A DNA stretch of 64,000 nt from Microbacterium sp. Root61. Lineage in GTDB: Bacteria; Actinomycetota; Actinomycetes; Actinomycetales; Microbacteriaceae. Both the position numbers and the translations under genes were made by a program. This document shows positions 25,934-34,700 of the stretch, one piece after another (position 1 is the first letter of the stretch; every line of letters begins with the position of its first letter). The stretch covers positions 1,273,788 to 1,337,787 of the forward strand of contig NZ_LMGU01000001.1 in the NCBI RefSeq assembly GCF_001427525.1. Reading direction: 5' to 3'. Under the pieces are notes generated by a model. The model was not told the origin of the DNA, made no database searches, and saw nothing but the letters and a program-made list of their open reading frames with translations.

Positions 25934-26276
25934 GGCATCGACCAAGGTCGCCAGGCCGCCACGAGAGCTCAGCTCAATCTCCGCCCTCGCTCCGACAATC
26001 AGCGATGAAGCGGTCGAGCGCCGCGCAGTGCTCGTGTCGAACGGCTGCTAAGCGACGCGCGCCAGCGCGGAGTCTGCAAGAAGTGAGGGGCGAGAACGGA
26101 GCCGGGCACGATCGCTACGCTCTCGGCCGGAGGGAGGCATCACGCTCCTCCTCAACCTCAGTTGGCGACGTCTTCCGACACCTATGCACATCAGTCGTCG
26201 ACTGCGTTGACGGCATCCGACCAGTGTCCGACACTAGTCAAGACTGACCGTCGAGCCGGCACGAGCGGAGGTCGAG
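25934..26276. other. Gap upstream of integrase
   Basis: No intact gene is supported. A short minus-strand open stretch near 25930-26045 has protein-like composition (SSLIVGARAEIELSSRGG) but no start. No excisionase gene is recognised. The last 60 nt presumably contain the integrase promoter; the translation signal is gaggtcgag just before the ATG at 26277. Confidence 0.4.
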
Positions 26277-27407
26277 ATGGGAAGCATCACCCCGTACGAA
26301 ACGGTCAAGGGCCGCCGCTACCGCGTGCGCTATCGCAAGCCGGATCGCACCGAGGCGGAGAAGCGCGGCTTCACGACGATGCGCGAAGCGAAGCTGTACC
26401 TCTCCATGGTCACCGTGTCGAAATCGAAGGGCGAGTACATCGACCCGTCCTCATCGCGGGTCCCGGTCCGGATGTTCGCCGACAGCTGGCTGCGATCCAA
26501 GCAGCCGCCGATGTCCAAGCCCTCGTACTACATGACCCTCGAGCGGGCGTGGAAAAACCACGTCGCTCCGGTCTGGGCCGACAGGGAGATCTCGTCGATC
26601 CGGCGTTCTGAAGTCCAGGATTGGGTGTCCGACCTCGCTTCACGGAAGTCGCGTACGGTCGTCCTTCGCGCCCTGGGGATCCTCGCCGGCATCCTCGATG
26701 TCGCCATCGACGATCGTCGTCTCGCCAGCAATCCGGCCCGCCACGTGCGCAATCTTCCTCGGCAAGGGCCGGGCAAGCGTCGCGTGTATCTGACACACGA
26801 CCAGGTGGCGACGCTGGCGGCGTGCTCGGCGTATCCGACGCTCGTCCTGACGTTGGCGTACACCGGCCTGCGCTGGGGCGAGGCGACAGGACTGCGGGTG
26901 CGCAGCGTGAACCGGTTACGCCGGCGCTTCGTCATCGAGGAAAACGCAGTGATGATCGCCTACGAGATCCACGTCGGCACTCCGAAAACGCACGAGAAGC
27001 GCTCGGTCCCCTACCCTGCGCGTCTGGTTCCGATGATCGAGCAGGCGTGCGCCGGCAAGGGACCGGAGGGGCTGCTGTTCGGCGACGGGATCAAGCACAT
27101 GCGCAACTCGGGGGACAAAGGATGGTTCGCAAACGCGGTGCGGCGCGCGCAGGAGTTCGATCCGTCCATTCCGCGGGTCACTCCTCACGACCTGCGTCAC
27201 ACCGCCGCGTCGCTCGCGATCAGCTCGGGTGCGAATGTGAAGGCCGTGCAGCGGATGCTCGGCCATGCGTCGGCCGCAATGACGCTCGACACCTACGCCG
27301 ATCTCTTCGAGGACGACCTGGATGAAGTCGCGACGAGACTGAACGACCAGATGCCGCTCGTGGCTCTTCCATCGGGTCCGCAGACCCGCTACGCCCGACC
27401 GTCGTAA
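26277..27407 (+). CDS. Tyrosine recombinase/integrase of the island
   Basis: 376 residues with the complete site-specific recombinase set: an AP2-like N-terminal arm-binding region (GRRYRVRYRKPD), a SAM-like core-binding domain (about 60-165), then the catalytic domain with Arg in TGLRWGEA near 198, HDLRHTAA near 304-311, LGHASAAMT near 328 and the nucleophile Tyr in TLDTYADLF near 341. It cuts and joins att sites at a tRNA end. It points toward the tRNA-Arg gene 209 nt downstream, as is usual for islands inserted in a tRNA 3' end. No mutation of catalytic residues is seen, so excision may still be possible if an excisionase exists elsewhere. Confidence 0.93.
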   Translation: MGSITPYETVKGRRYRVRYRKPDRTEAEKRGFTTMREAKLYLSMVTVSKSKGEYIDPSSSRVPVRMFADSWLRSKQPPMSKPSYYMTLERAWKNHVAPVWADREISSIRRSEVQDWVSDLASRKSRTVVLRALGILAGILDVAIDDRRLASNPARHVRNLPRQGPGKRRVYLTHDQVATLAACSAYPTLVLTLAYTGLRWGEATGLRVRSVNRLRRRFVIEENAVMIAYEIHVGTPKTHEKRSVPYPARLVPMIEQACAGKGPEGLLFGDGIKHMRNSGDKGWFANAVRRAQEFDPSIPRVTPHDLRHTAASLAISSGANVKAVQRMLGHASAAMTLDTYADLFEDDLDEVATRLNDQMPLVALPSGPQTRYARPS

Positions 27408-27505
27408 CCCCAGAGAGCAGAATGCTCAGTTTTTCGACGAGGCACACACCGCCCGAAATGCTCCATTTTGGCGCTCGGAGACGTCCGACGAAGGCCCTTG
27501 CAGAC

Positions 27506-27582
27506 GGCCGTTTTCGGCCCGCCGAATTTTCAGAATGCGGGCAAAAAGCGGGCAAAAACGCATTTCGTGTGGTCTGACCACA
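27506..27582. repeat. Repeats between integrase and tRNA, possible att arm sites
   Basis: A GGCCG-TTTT-CGGCC hairpin (27506-27519) may end integrase transcription. Directly after it, GCGGGCAAAAA is repeated twice in tandem without spacer (27537-27547, 27548-27558), followed by a perfect 7-bp inverted repeat TGTGGTC-T-GACCACA (27568-27582). Such arrays beside a tRNA att site are typical integrase or excisionase arm-binding sites. Assignment is by position only. Confidence 0.45.
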
Positions 27583-27616
27583 GAAGAAATACCTGGTCAA
27601 AGCCAAAAAAAGACTG

Positions 27617-27688
27617 TGCCCCTGGAGGGACTCGAACCCCCAACCCTCTCCTTAGGACGGAGCAGCTCTTCCATTGAGCTACAGAGGC
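27617..27688 (-). tRNA. tRNA-Arg (anticodon CCT), integration site of the island
   Basis: Cloverleaf: acceptor GCCTCTG with CAGGGGC (one G-U), D arm GCTC...GAGC, anticodon loop GTCCTAA giving CCT (Arg, AGG codon), T arm GGGGG-TTCGAGT-CCCTC, discriminator A. The CCA end is not encoded. The anticodon stem has a G-A mismatch at its first pair. The 3' end faces the integrase, so the element inserted at the 3' end and restored it. The 5' end lies 14 nt from the stop of the VOC gene on the same strand. Confidence 0.95.
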
Positions 27689-27702
27689 TTGCGGTATCCA
27701 GT

Positions 27703-28122
27703 CTACGAGACCGCGAGCGGCGTGCCCACGCGGATGAGGTTGTTGTCGGGGTCGGCGAAGGAGAACTCGCGCATGCCCCAGGACTCGTCTTGCACGGGGC
27801 GGATCCGTGCGAGCGATTCGCCGCGCGAACGTCGTGCCACCAGCTCGGCGTAGATGAGGGATGCCGCATCCTCCAAGTCGATCGCGGCGTGCACCGCGTC
27901 GACGTCGTCCACGTACAGGTAGACCATCGCGGCGTGCACGAACGGATCGAAGCCCACCGTCTCGGACAGGTGGAACCGGATCCCGCCCGCCTCGACGAAC
28001 GCGTAGCCGCCGACCGCGGCGATCTCGGCCTCGAACCCGATGCCGCGATAGAAGTCGACAGCACGCTGCAGGTCGGCGACCGGGAGGATCGCCGCAGAGG
28101 ATCCTCGCCATGGCGTCGTCAT
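27703..28122 (-). CDS. VOC-family (glyoxalase/bleomycin resistance-like) protein
   Basis: 139 residues with two beta-alpha-beta-beta-beta modules: AAILPVADLQRAVDFYRGIG at the start and a matching second half ending MREFSFADPDNNLIRVG. The FxDPDxNxxR ending is standard for the family. The usual first metal His is absent, so it may bind a ligand without a metal. TAGATT lies 6 nt upstream of the ATG, which suggests a leaderless mRNA. It is transcribed toward the tRNA-Arg gene 14 nt beyond its stop. Substrate unknown. Confidence 0.88.
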   Translation of the reverse strand: MTTPWRGSSAAILPVADLQRAVDFYRGIGFEAEIAAVGGYAFVEAGGIRFHLSETVGFDPFVHAAMVYLYVDDVDAVHAAIDLEDAASLIYAELVARRSRGESLARIRPVQDESWGMREFSFADPDNNLIRVGTPLAVS

Positions 28123-28171
28123 GAAGGGAATCTACCGCGCGACCGCGCTGCGGTCACCGGTAGTCGAGCGG

Positions 28172-29137
28172 TCACTCGAACCGAGTGTCGATGGCGATCA
28201 CGACTTTGCCGAGCGCCTTCCCTTCACCGACATGGGTGAGGGCCTGCGGCACTTCGTCGAGGGAGAACACCCGGTCGATGACGATGCGCACCTCCCCCGC
28301 GACACAGCGGTCCGCGAGCGGTCCGAAGTGCGCCGGCCCCGGCTTCACCGCGAGCACCCCGAGTCGTCTGCCTGTCATCGCCCCGATCAACGCGCCGATC
28401 GTTATGACGCGGAGGAGCGCACGCATCGTGCCGCCGACGATCAGGTACCTCCCGCCAGGGGCGAGCGCACGACGATAGGCGAACACCGAGCGCCGCGCGA
28501 CCAGGTCGACGATCAGATCGTAGGGACCTCGCCGAGTGAAGTCGTCGATGCGATAGTCGATGACCTCGGTGGCACCGAGCGACCGCATGAAGTCGAGCTT
28601 TCCGGCGTTGTCGACACCGGTGACGTGAACGCCCGCCGCCGCGGCGAGCTGAAGGGCGAACGAGCCCGTCCCTCCCCCGGCGCCGTTGATCAGCATCCGT
28701 CCGTGAGGCTGCGCTCTCGCGACGGCCTGCATCGCGATCGCTCCCGACTGCGGCAGTGTCGATGCCTGGGCGAATGAGAGTTCGACAGGCTTGATCGCGA
28801 GCATCGATTCGGCAGCTACGGCGTACTCGGCGAAACCGCCCATCACCGTCAGGATGTCGCCGTACACGTGATCGCCGACACGGAAGCGCGGGACGTCGGC
28901 GCCGACCGCTTCGACCACACCGGCGATGTCGGACCCGAGGATGTGGCGCCGGGGAGCGAACAGCCCGCCGAAGCGGGCGTACGCCGGGCTTCCGTGCAGC
29001 CCCTCCCAGTCGCTGAGGTTCACCGAAGTCGCGACGACGCGGACAAGTACCTGGCCGGCGCGCGGCTTCGGAATGGGGACGTCCGCGATGCGGAGCACCT
29101 CGGGCGGTCCGTAGCGGTCGTAGACCACGGCCTTCAT
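28172..29137 (-). CDS. NAD(P)-dependent alcohol dehydrogenase / quinone oxidoreductase (MDR)
   Basis: 321 residues. It has an N-terminal GroES-like domain (VYDRYGPPEVLRIADVPIP) and a Rossmann domain with GAGGGTGSFALQLA near residue 150. It lacks the catalytic and structural zinc cysteines, which places it with zinc-free quinone reductases. I prefer ATG at 29137 (MKAVVYD), as in most family members; the frame is open to 29152. It is 49 nt upstream of the VOC gene on the same strand, so the two may be co-transcribed. Substrate unknown. Confidence 0.85.
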   Translation of the reverse strand: MKAVVYDRYGPPEVLRIADVPIPKPRAGQVLVRVVATSVNLSDWEGLHGSPAYARFGGLFAPRRHILGSDIAGVVEAVGADVPRFRVGDHVYGDILTVMGGFAEYAVAAESMLAIKPVELSFAQASTLPQSGAIAMQAVARAQPHGRMLINGAGGGTGSFALQLAAAAGVHVTGVDNAGKLDFMRSLGATEVIDYRIDDFTRRGPYDLIVDLVARRSVFAYRRALAPGGRYLIVGGTMRALLRVITIGALIGAMTGRRLGVLAVKPGPAHFGPLADRCVAGEVRIVIDRVFSLDEVPQALTHVGEGKALGKVVIAIDTRFE

Positions 29138-29273
29138 CGGACGACCGACCATGCGTGAAGCAGGGGCATGGCCACAGCGTATGCCCGCGGGTTCGGCGAG
29201 AACAGGCCGACGTTCAAGGCCAGGGCTCCCCTCTCGTAGATCGCCATCCGTGCGCCCTCATAGACTGAAGCCG

Positions 29274-30023
29274 ATGCGCGAATTCGCCCGGGGAATGGCC
29301 ATGTTGGGCGGCGGGTTCGCCTATTGGCCCAAGCGCCCCGGTCTCATGGCGCTCGGCCTCCTGCCCGCGGCGGTGGTCGGCGCAGTGTTCCTGGCCGGAC
29401 TGATCACGCTGGGTGCGTTCCTTCCGGGGCTCACCGAATCGGTCACCCCGTTCGCCGACGCATGGCCGGCACTGTGGGCGACCGTCATCCGCATCACGAT
29501 CGGAACTGCGATGGTCGGTGCCGCGCTCGTGCTGGTCGCGGTCTCGTTCACCGCGCTCACGCTCCTGATCGGTGAGCCCTTCTACGACCGCATCTGGCGC
29601 GCGGTGGAAGGCGATCTCGGCAGCCACGACCTCGACTCCGACTACGGGTTCTCGCAGTCGTTGCGCGACGGGATCGTGCTGGTCGCTCGCGGCGTCGGTG
29701 TGGCCGTGCTCGGCGTACTGATCGGGCTCATCCCGGTGGTGGGAGGGGTCCTCAGCACGGTCGTCGGTGTGATGCTCACGGGGGCGCTACTCGCCGACGA
29801 GCTCACCTCGCGCGCCCTGACTGCGCGAGGGATTGCGCCCGCCGGACGGCGACGGCTGATTCGACAGAGCCGCGCGCGCGTGCTGGGGTTCGGCGTCGCC
29901 ACCCAGCTCTGCTTCCTCGTGCCGCTCGGCGCGGTCGCGACCATGCCGGCAGCCGTGGCTGGAGCGACCCTGCTGGCCCGTTCACTCCTCGACACCGCCG
30001 ACGGGGGCCCAGCGAGTCGCTGA
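29274..30023 (+). CDS. EI24-domain integral membrane protein
   Basis: 249 residues with four to five membrane helices (for example LMALGLLPAAVVGAVFLAGL, LVLVAVSFTALTLLIG and VGVAVLGVLIGLIPVVGG) and the EI24/CysZ-like motif GEPFYDRIWRAVE near residue 104. Family members are membrane proteins often linked to sulfate uptake, but that role is not shown here. TAGACT (29261-29266) lies 7 nt before the ATG with no ribosome binding site, so the mRNA is probably leaderless. It is divergent from the reductase gene. Confidence 0.85.
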   Translation: MREFARGMAMLGGGFAYWPKRPGLMALGLLPAAVVGAVFLAGLITLGAFLPGLTESVTPFADAWPALWATVIRITIGTAMVGAALVLVAVSFTALTLLIGEPFYDRIWRAVEGDLGSHDLDSDYGFSQSLRDGIVLVARGVGVAVLGVLIGLIPVVGGVLSTVVGVMLTGALLADELTSRALTARGIAPAGRRRLIRQSRARVLGFGVATQLCFLVPLGAVATMPAAVAGATLLARSLLDTADGGPASR

Positions 30024-30104
30024 CGAACAGATCATCCTCGAGACGTACGTGGATGCGACTTCAGACAGACGCGTCGGGAATGAGGCATCCGTAGCGTCGA
30101 AAAC

Positions 30105-30290
30105 GTGACGCACTCGCTCTCCCTTTCCACCGTTCGCGCCCCTCGCCACCGCACGATCTCGCGCCTCGGTGCCCTGCTGCTCGCGGTTGCGGGCAACATT
30201 CTCGTCATCGCCATCCTGGCCCTCGCCGCGGTGATGGTCGCCGTCGGGGCGATCGCCGTGTTCGGGCCCGCGCTCATGGATCTCCTCTGA
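30105..30290 (+). CDS. Small single-pass membrane protein
   Basis: 61 residues from GTG at 30105. A basic N-terminus precedes one long hydrophobic helix (LGALLLAVAGNILVIAILAL and onward), with no other motif. TAGCGT (30092-30097) lies 7 nt before the GTG, consistent with a leaderless gene. It is short, so some doubt remains, but the signal-plus-helix layout and promoter position support it. Function unknown. Confidence 0.6.
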   Translation: MTHSLSLSTVRAPRHRTISRLGALLLAVAGNILVIAILALAAVMVAVGAIAVFGPALMDLL

Positions 30291-30438
30291 CGCCCAACCT
30301 CACCGGAAGTCGCGGGAGCGATGATCGACACCTATCCGGAGGTCTTCGAGCCGGCCGGCGGGGAGGGCAGCTGCGAATCTGACCCGTCGACGTTCACGAC
30401 GGGAATTCACCTCTCGCGCTCCGGGCTAGGGTGCGAAT

Positions 30439-31242
30439 GTGAAAGCACCGCTCAGCACGTTGGCCCTCGCTGTCGTCGCGCTCGCCCTCACCGGATGCGC
30501 AACCGCATTCGCGCCTGCGATCACGCTGCCGCCCACCGGCGGCGCCCCCGACTACCAGCTCGGCGGAGCCTACGATCCGCCCGCCGGCGTCACGATCGTC
30601 GCGCGGGACCGAACGGCGGAACCAGCGAAGGGGCTCTACTCGATCTGCTATGTCAACGGCTTCCAGACGCAGCCCGGCGAGCGCGCCATCTGGCCCGACG
30701 ACCTGCTGCTGCACAACGAGAGTGGCGCTCCGCTGATCGATCCGGGATGGCCCGACGAGGTGCTGCTGGATACATCGACCGAAGCGAAGCGCGACGGGAT
30801 CATCGACATCGTGACCCCGTGGATTCGCGGATGTGCCGATGCGGGGTTCCAGGCCGTCGAGTTCGACAACCTCGACAGCTTCACACGGTCGCTCGGCGCG
30901 CTGGCTGCCGAAGACAACACGGCACTGGCGATCGCACTCGTGGAAGTCACCCACGATGCCGGTCTCGCCGCAGGGCAGAAGAACACGGCAGAGCTCACTA
31001 CCCCGCTGCACGAGAGGGCCGGCTTCGATTTCGCCGTCGTCGAAGAGTGCGTGCAGTTCGATGAGTGCACGAGGTACACCGACGTCTATGGCGACCGCGT
31101 CATCGCGATCGAATACTCCGATGCCTCCGCAGTGTCGTTCGCCGAGGCCTGCGCCGACGCGAAGACCCCGGCATCCGTCGTCCTTCGTGATCGCGATCTG
31201 GTCGCCCGCGATGATCCCGACTACGTGTTCGAGCTCTGCTGA
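30439..31242 (+). CDS. Lipoprotein with GH114-like (polygalactosaminidase-type) domain
   Basis: 267 residues. A lipoprotein signal peptide ends LALTGCA (lipobox LTGC), so the mature Cys20 region is membrane-anchored outside the cell. The rest resembles an endo-alpha-1,4-polygalactosaminidase (GH114) TIM-barrel: GLYSICYVNGFQTQPGE, then FQAVEFDNLDSF with acidic candidate catalytic residues, and FAVVEECVQFDEC. GTG start with TAGGGT 6 nt upstream points to leaderless expression. The enzyme likely acts on a cell-surface or environmental glycan. Convergent with the NTF2-like gene. Confidence 0.82.
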   Translation: MKAPLSTLALAVVALALTGCATAFAPAITLPPTGGAPDYQLGGAYDPPAGVTIVARDRTAEPAKGLYSICYVNGFQTQPGERAIWPDDLLLHNESGAPLIDPGWPDEVLLDTSTEAKRDGIIDIVTPWIRGCADAGFQAVEFDNLDSFTRSLGALAAEDNTALAIALVEVTHDAGLAAGQKNTAELTTPLHERAGFDFAVVEECVQFDECTRYTDVYGDRVIAIEYSDASAVSFAEACADAKTPASVVLRDRDLVARDDPDYVFELC

Positions 31243-31247
31243 GTTGC

Positions 31248-31610
31248 TCAGACTTTGCGCAGCACCCACCAGTCGGTGAACTCGGTCGCGCGGCCCTCGG
31301 CATCGAAACGGACGAGCCAGAGGTTGTCGTAGATGCTGGCCTTCGCCCCGTCCGTGTATGTCGTCACGCCACGAATGGCCGCAGCATCCGGGGTCTCGAG
31401 GTCAACCGCGCCCTCATACGACCACTCATCGGGCGCGTCCTGTTCTTCATCCCACAGCGCAACGATGCGGTCGTGCCCCACCGCGGGGTCGGGATCATGT
31501 GGACGCGAGCGATACACCGCGTCCGGCGCGAACAGCGCCCGGATGCTGTCATGGTCGTTCGTGCGCCAGGCGGCGAGGTATCCCTGAAGGAAATCGGCTG
31601 CGTTGCTCAT
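31248..31610 (-). CDS. NTF2-like (SnoaL-type) protein
   Basis: 120 residues from ATG at 31610: FLQGYLAAWRTNDHDSIRAL, then FAPDAVYRSRPHD and a final WLVRFDAEGRATEFTDWWV. This helix-plus-curved-sheet pattern is the NTF2/SnoaL fold, used as a small-molecule-binding enzyme or scaffold. No specific catalytic residues can be assigned. The ORF is open further upstream but the extra residues look untranslated. Convergent with the GH114 gene, 5 nt between stops. Confidence 0.85.
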   Translation of the reverse strand: MSNAADFLQGYLAAWRTNDHDSIRALFAPDAVYRSRPHDPDPAVGHDRIVALWDEEQDAPDEWSYEGAVDLETPDAAAIRGVTTYTDGAKASIYDNLWLVRFDAEGRATEFTDWWVLRKV

Positions 31611-31730
31611 GCAACGACCCTGGCACGGACGACCGACACAGACGCCCGATGGCAGAGCCACTCGCCACTCAATGCGAACGCCGCGGCGTCGCGCCGGAAC
31701 GCCCGACCTCGAACGCGAACGCTCATCCGA

Positions 31731-34700
31731 TCACCGGAAGTCCCGCGAACGATGGTCGACGCCGACCCGGAGGTCTTCGAAGCGGTCGGCGAGGAGGTTG
31801 GCGACGCCCTCGACCGAACGCTCCAGGATGCCCCGCACGATCAGCGCCGGCGAGTTGCGCACGACCCGGCGGTAGCGGTTCCAGACGCCGATGGAGCAGA
31901 TCACGTTCACGAGACCGTGTTCGTCCTCGAGATTGATGAACGTGATTCCGGATGCCGTGGCCGGCCGTTGCCGGTGCGTCACGAGTCCGGCGACCTCGAT
32001 GCGGCGCCCCGACTCGTAGGTGCGCAGCTCGCGCGAGGTGAGCACCCCACGGGCGTCGAGTCCGGAGCGGTAGTGCGTCATCGGGTGATCCGACGTGGAG
32101 ACGCCCGTCGCCCACAGATCAGCGGCGAGCACCTCGTAGCTCGTCGGATCGGTGAACAGCGGCGGCTGCACCGACACCATCGAATCGGGCAGGAACTCGA
32201 CCCGGTCTTGGGCGGCGGAGCCTGCCAGCCAGATCGCCTCGCGCCGCGTCATCCCGAAACAGTCGAACGCCCCGGCCGTGGCGAGCGCCTCCAGCTGGGC
32301 GGTGCTGACGCCGGTGCGTCGCACGAGATCGCGCAGGTCGCGGTAGTCGCCGCCCCTCCCCCGCTCGGCGACGATCTTGCCGGCGACCGTCGCGCCGATC
32401 CCCTTGACCCCGGCCAGCCCCAACCGCACCGCGAAGCCGCCATCGCGGCGATGGGCGGCGGACACGTCCGGCTCGGTGATGTCGAAGTCCCCGACCGGAG
32501 GCTGGCGGCGGTGGGCACAGGCGTCGAGACCGGTGGGGCGTTTCGTCTCGGTCGCTGCGCTCCCTCGCTCAACGACCGGGGTGTCGATGACCGACCCCGC
32601 CCCCGGCTCCAGACTCGCCTCCACCCCCGACGCGTGCAGGTCCGGTCGGAGCACCTCGACGCCGTGCCGCCGGGCGTCGGACACGAGGGTCGCGGGTGAG
32701 TAGAACCCCATCGGCTGGGCGCGCAGCAGCCCGGCGAGGAAGGCGCCCGGGTAGTGCAGCTTGATCCACGAGCTCGCGTAGACGAGCAGCGCGAACGACA
32801 GCGAGTGCGACTCGGCGAACCCGAAGTTCGCGAACGCCTGGATCTTCGCGTAGATCGCATCGGCATCCGCTCCGACCAGGCCGTTGGTCGCCATGCCCTC
32901 GTAGAGCTTCTCCTTCAGCGACTCGATCCGCTCCACCCCACGCTTGGACCCCATCGCCCGCCGCAGCAGATCGGCATCCTCACCGCTGACATTGCCGATC
33001 GCCACCGCCATCTGCATGAGCTGCTCCTGGAACACCGGGATGCCGAGGGTGCGCTCCAGCACCGGCTCGAGCTTGGGGTGCGCATAGGTCACGACCTCCT
33101 GCCCGAGCTTGCGGCGCACGAACGGGTGCACCGCGCCACCCTGGATGGGTCCGGGGCGGATCAGCGCAATCTGCACGACCAGGTCGTAGAACCGTCGCGG
33201 CTGCAGGCGCGGCAGCAGCCCCATCTGCGCCCGCGACTCGACCTGGAACACCCCGATCGAATCCGCCCGGCACAGCATGTCGTAGACGGCCTTCTCCTCC
33301 TTGGGAATGGTCGACAGCTCCCACTCCTCCCCCGTCGCGTCGCGGATGAGGTCGAAGCAGTATTGCAAGGCGGCGAGCATGCCGAGACCGAGCAGGTCGA
33401 ACTTGACCAGGCCCATCCACGCGGCATCCTCTTTGTCCCACTGGATCACTGTGCGATTCGGCATGCGCGCGTGCTCGATCGGCACCACCTCGCCCACCGG
33501 GCGGTCGGTGAGCACCATGCCGCCGGAGTGGATGCCGAGATGCCGCGGCGCCTTGAGCAGCTCGGTCGCGAACTCGATCACCTGATCGGGGATGTCATGG
33601 CCCGACCCGGTCTCCAGGCTGGCGCCCCAGCCTTCGACCTGCTTCGACCAGGCGTCCTGCTGCCCCGGTGAGAACCCCAGCGCCTTGGCCATGTCGCGCA
33701 CGGCGTTCTTCGGGCGGTACTGGATGACGTTGGCCACCTGCGCCGACCGCTCCCGTCCGTACGTCGCGTACACCCACTGGATGATCTCCTCCCGGCGATC
33801 GGAGTCGAAGTCGACGTCGATGTCGGGCTCCTCCTCGCGGAGGGAGGAGAGGAACCGCTCGAACGGCAGCTTGTAGGCGATCGAGTCCACGGCCGTGATG
33901 TCGAGCAGGTAGCAGATGGCGCTGTTGGCGGCCGAGCCACGCCCCTGACACAGGATGCCGCGGCGCCGCGCCTCCTGCACGATGCCGTGGACGATCAGGA
34001 AGTACCCCGGGAAGTCCTTCATCTCGATGACGCCGAGCTCCTTCTCGATGCGCGCGCGGTCGTCCTCGGTGAGGTCGGGGTACTTGCGCGGCACGGCCTC
34101 CCACACGAGGTGCCGCAGCCATGTCATCGGGGTGTGCCCCTCCGGCACGTTCTGCTTCGGCAGCGCGGGCTTGGCCCGGCGCAGCGGGAAGGCCAGCTCG
34201 TCGGCGAGCGTGACGGTGCGGGCCACGGCACCCGGGTAGCGGGCGAAGCGGGCCTGCATCTCGGCGCCCGAGCGCAGGTGCGCCCCGGCATGGGCCGGCA
34301 GCCAGCCGTCGATCTCGTCGAGCCCGCGGTTCGCCCGCACCGCCGCGACCGCCGCCGCCAACAGCTGTCGACGCGGCGCGGCGTAGTGCACGTTGTTCGT
34401 CGCGAGCAGCGGCAGCCCCCGCTCGGCGGCGAGTCGCGCGAGGGCGTCGTTGGTGCGCGAATCGAGCGGATCGCCCTGGTCGATGAGCTCGACGTGCACC
34501 GCATCGCGTCCGAACAGCCCGACGAGACGATCGAGCTCGCGCGCCGCCGCTTCGAGACCGGATGCCCCGCCCCCGGCGAGCGCGCGACGGACCGCGCCCT
34601 TGCGGCATCCGGTCAGCACCGCCCAGTGCCCGTCGGCCGCGCCGGCCAGCTCTTCGAGGTCGTACGAGGGCCGGCCCTTCTCGGCGCCGGTCAGCTGCGC

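Noticed and set aside
1-26000. Left attachment site: a second copy of the tRNA-Arg 3' end
   Set aside because: I scanned by eye for the tRNA 3' sequence and found none, so the left end of the island is probably outside the window.
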